Source of the DNA: an uncultured Desulfovibrionaceae bacterium
GTDB lineage: Bacteria; Desulfobacterota; Desulfovibrionia; Desulfovibrionales; Desulfovibrionaceae
DNA: 6,698 bases
Direction of reading: 5' to 3'
Assembly (NCBI GenBank): GCA_947074125.1
Contig: CAMTOM010000079.1
Span: 1 to 6,698, forward strand
Made by a program: the position numbers and the translations under genes. Of the stretch, positions 5,726-6,698 are shown piece by piece; position 1 is the stretch's first letter; each line of letters begins with the position of its first letter. The notes under the pieces are model-generated. The model worked only from the letters and a program-made list of their open reading frames with translations, had not been told where the DNA came from and did no database searches.

Positions 5726-6550
5726 ATGGCTACAGAAGAACAGGCGTTTTCACAAAGCTCTGCATCACAGATGTGCCGCTTTCGTCTCTGTGTGGCGTAT
5801 GTGGGGACACGGTATAGCGGCTGGCAGATTCAGGAAAAACCGTTACCTCCTCCTACCATTCAGGGTGAGCTTGAGGCGATATTGAGCCGTGTGACAGGAA
5901 AAGCCATTCGTGTGCATGGATCGGGTCGCACCGATGCAGGAGTTCATGCTGATGGGCAGGTCGCGCATGTGGATATTCCGCTGGAGCGCGCCGGACTTGA
6001 CTGGCAGTATATTCTGAATCGTCACCTACCCCATGATATCAGTATTGTTGATATGCAACCCGCACCAGCAGATTTTCATGCCCGTTTCGATGCCAGGGGC
6101 AAGCGTTATATTTATCATCTTTGGACAAATCAGCGTTATGTGCCACCGCGCCTTTTCCCTTTTGTCTGGGCGTGTGGCTCATTGGATACTGATGCCATAC
6201 AGTGTGCGATGAAATACTTTTTGGGGTGCCACGACTTTGCATCGTTTCAGACTGCCGGAACAGATGTTGAGGGTACGGTTCGCACAGTGCGCCATTTGGC
6301 ATTTACTTCTCGCGCAACGCTCTTCTCTGATGCAGCCTTATTAGCAATTGAAGTGGAAGCGGATGGATTTTTGAAACAGATGGTACGTAATATTGTAGGG
6401 GCGCTGGTTGCGGTGGGGCAGGGTAAGTTTTCGCCAGAAGCCTTGCCTGCCCTGCTGGAGGCGCGTGACCGACGGCTTCTTCCCTCGGCAACGGCTCCCG
6501 CACAGGGTTTAACGCTTCACCAGGTTTTTTATGGGGGAGTTGGTAGTTAA
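5726..6550 (+). CDS. truA: tRNA pseudouridine(38-40) synthase TruA
   Basis: The 274-residue product converts uridines 38, 39 and 40 of the tRNA anticodon arm to pseudouridine. The catalytic Asp70 lies in SGRTDAGVHA (66-75). Other family signatures are YSGWQ (30-34), TIQGELE (44-50), DFHARF (116-121), KRYIYHLW (126-133), FLGCHDFASF (165-174) and the C-terminal FLKQMVRNIVGALVAVG (215-231), close in length and order to the E. coli enzyme of 270 residues. The ATG at 5726 lies 2 bases after the thiD stop and has no strong Shine-Dalgarno, so translation is probably coupled to thiD. The first 17 residues are Ser/Gln-rich and not part of the fold. A later ATG at 5771 (Met16) would start right before the first strand but also lacks a binding site, so 5726 is preferred. 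The earlier in-frame ATG at 5645 would overlap thiD by 79 bases and is unlikely. Confidence 0.96.
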   Translation: MATEEQAFSQSSASQMCRFRLCVAYVGTRYSGWQIQEKPLPPPTIQGELEAILSRVTGKAIRVHGSGRTDAGVHADGQVAHVDIPLERAGLDWQYILNRHLPHDISIVDMQPAPADFHARFDARGKRYIYHLWTNQRYVPPRLFPFVWACGSLDTDAIQCAMKYFLGCHDFASFQTAGTDVEGTVRTVRHLAFTSRATLFSDAALLAIEVEADGFLKQMVRNIVGALVAVGQGKFSPEALPALLEARDRRLLPSATAPAQGLTLHQVFYGGVGS

Positions 6551-6698
6551 GATAGCGGTAAGGAGAGTAGGTCTCTAATCTTTCTCAAACTCGATTTACA
6601 CATCGGACGCTTTCTGGTTGGCCATAGCTGAGCTGTTCGTCTTTTTCTTCCTTGCGTGTTTTTCACCTCTTTCTGTTGATTCCGGGCTTCCCTTCGTT
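6551..6698. other. Non-coding tail downstream of truA, no supported feature
   Basis: No coding region with recognisable product is visible on either strand. The plus strand is pyrimidine-rich from about 6636 to the end. Weak pairings exist (GGAGA/TCTCT near 6570-6585, and GACG near 6607 with CGTC just before a TTTTT at about 6640), but none makes a convincing terminator for truA. Open minus-strand frames enter from the right edge and stop near 6596 and 6547. They are too short to identify as the end of a convergent gene. Confidence 0.4.

Noticed and set aside
6596..6698. C-terminus of a convergent minus-strand gene with a Lys-rich tail
   Set aside because: About 34 codons are open from the right edge to a TAA at 6596-6598, but the length is too short and the peptide unrecognisable. 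Sequence to the right would be needed.

Overview
The window looks like ordinary chromosome of a Gram-negative, probably anaerobic bacterium. The CobU, TruA and MoeA/substrate-binding-domain fusion sequences have the flavour of the Desulfovibrio group (Desulfovibrionia), but this is an impression from protein sequence and cannot be proved here. I see no mobile element, CRISPR array, tRNA or rRNA. Base composition and codon use look even throughout.

There are two divergent blocks. Leftwards (minus strand), in transcription order: a single-pass membrane protein of unknown function (4689-3583), closed by a 10-bp GC-rich hairpin (3526-3554); then a compact three-gene run of cobU (3452-2883), a secreted or membrane-anchored alpha/beta hydrolase (2850-1921), and a long MoeA-type molybdopterin gene fused to a periplasmic-binding-protein-like domain. 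The last gene starts at 1924/1921 and runs off the left edge only a few residues short of its expected end. It fills the first 1.9 kb, and it overlaps the hydrolase stop codon. Rightwards (plus strand): thiD (4917-5723), followed after 2 bases by truA (5726-6550). The final 148 bases hold no gene I can support.

Functionally this is a small cofactor-handling neighbourhood. CobU acts late in cobalamin nucleotide-loop assembly, the MoeA fusion inserts molybdenum or tungsten into molybdopterin, ThiD phosphorylates the pyrimidine half of thiamin, and TruA modifies tRNA anticodon arms. The hydrolase between the two cofactor genes has a complete catalytic triad but no known substrate.

The least explained part is the 227-base divergent intergenic region, 4690-4916, upstream of thiD. 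I do not see a valid TPP riboswitch there. Instead there is a small hairpin, then a hairpin whose loop is perfectly complementary to a downstream purine tract (an H-type pseudoknot geometry), and an anti-Shine-Dalgarno tract able to pair with the thiD ribosome binding site. The same stretch is also open in frame with thiD, so an N-terminal extension has to be excluded. This is the best candidate in the window for an undescribed regulatory element, but it rests on pairing seen by eye in one sequence.
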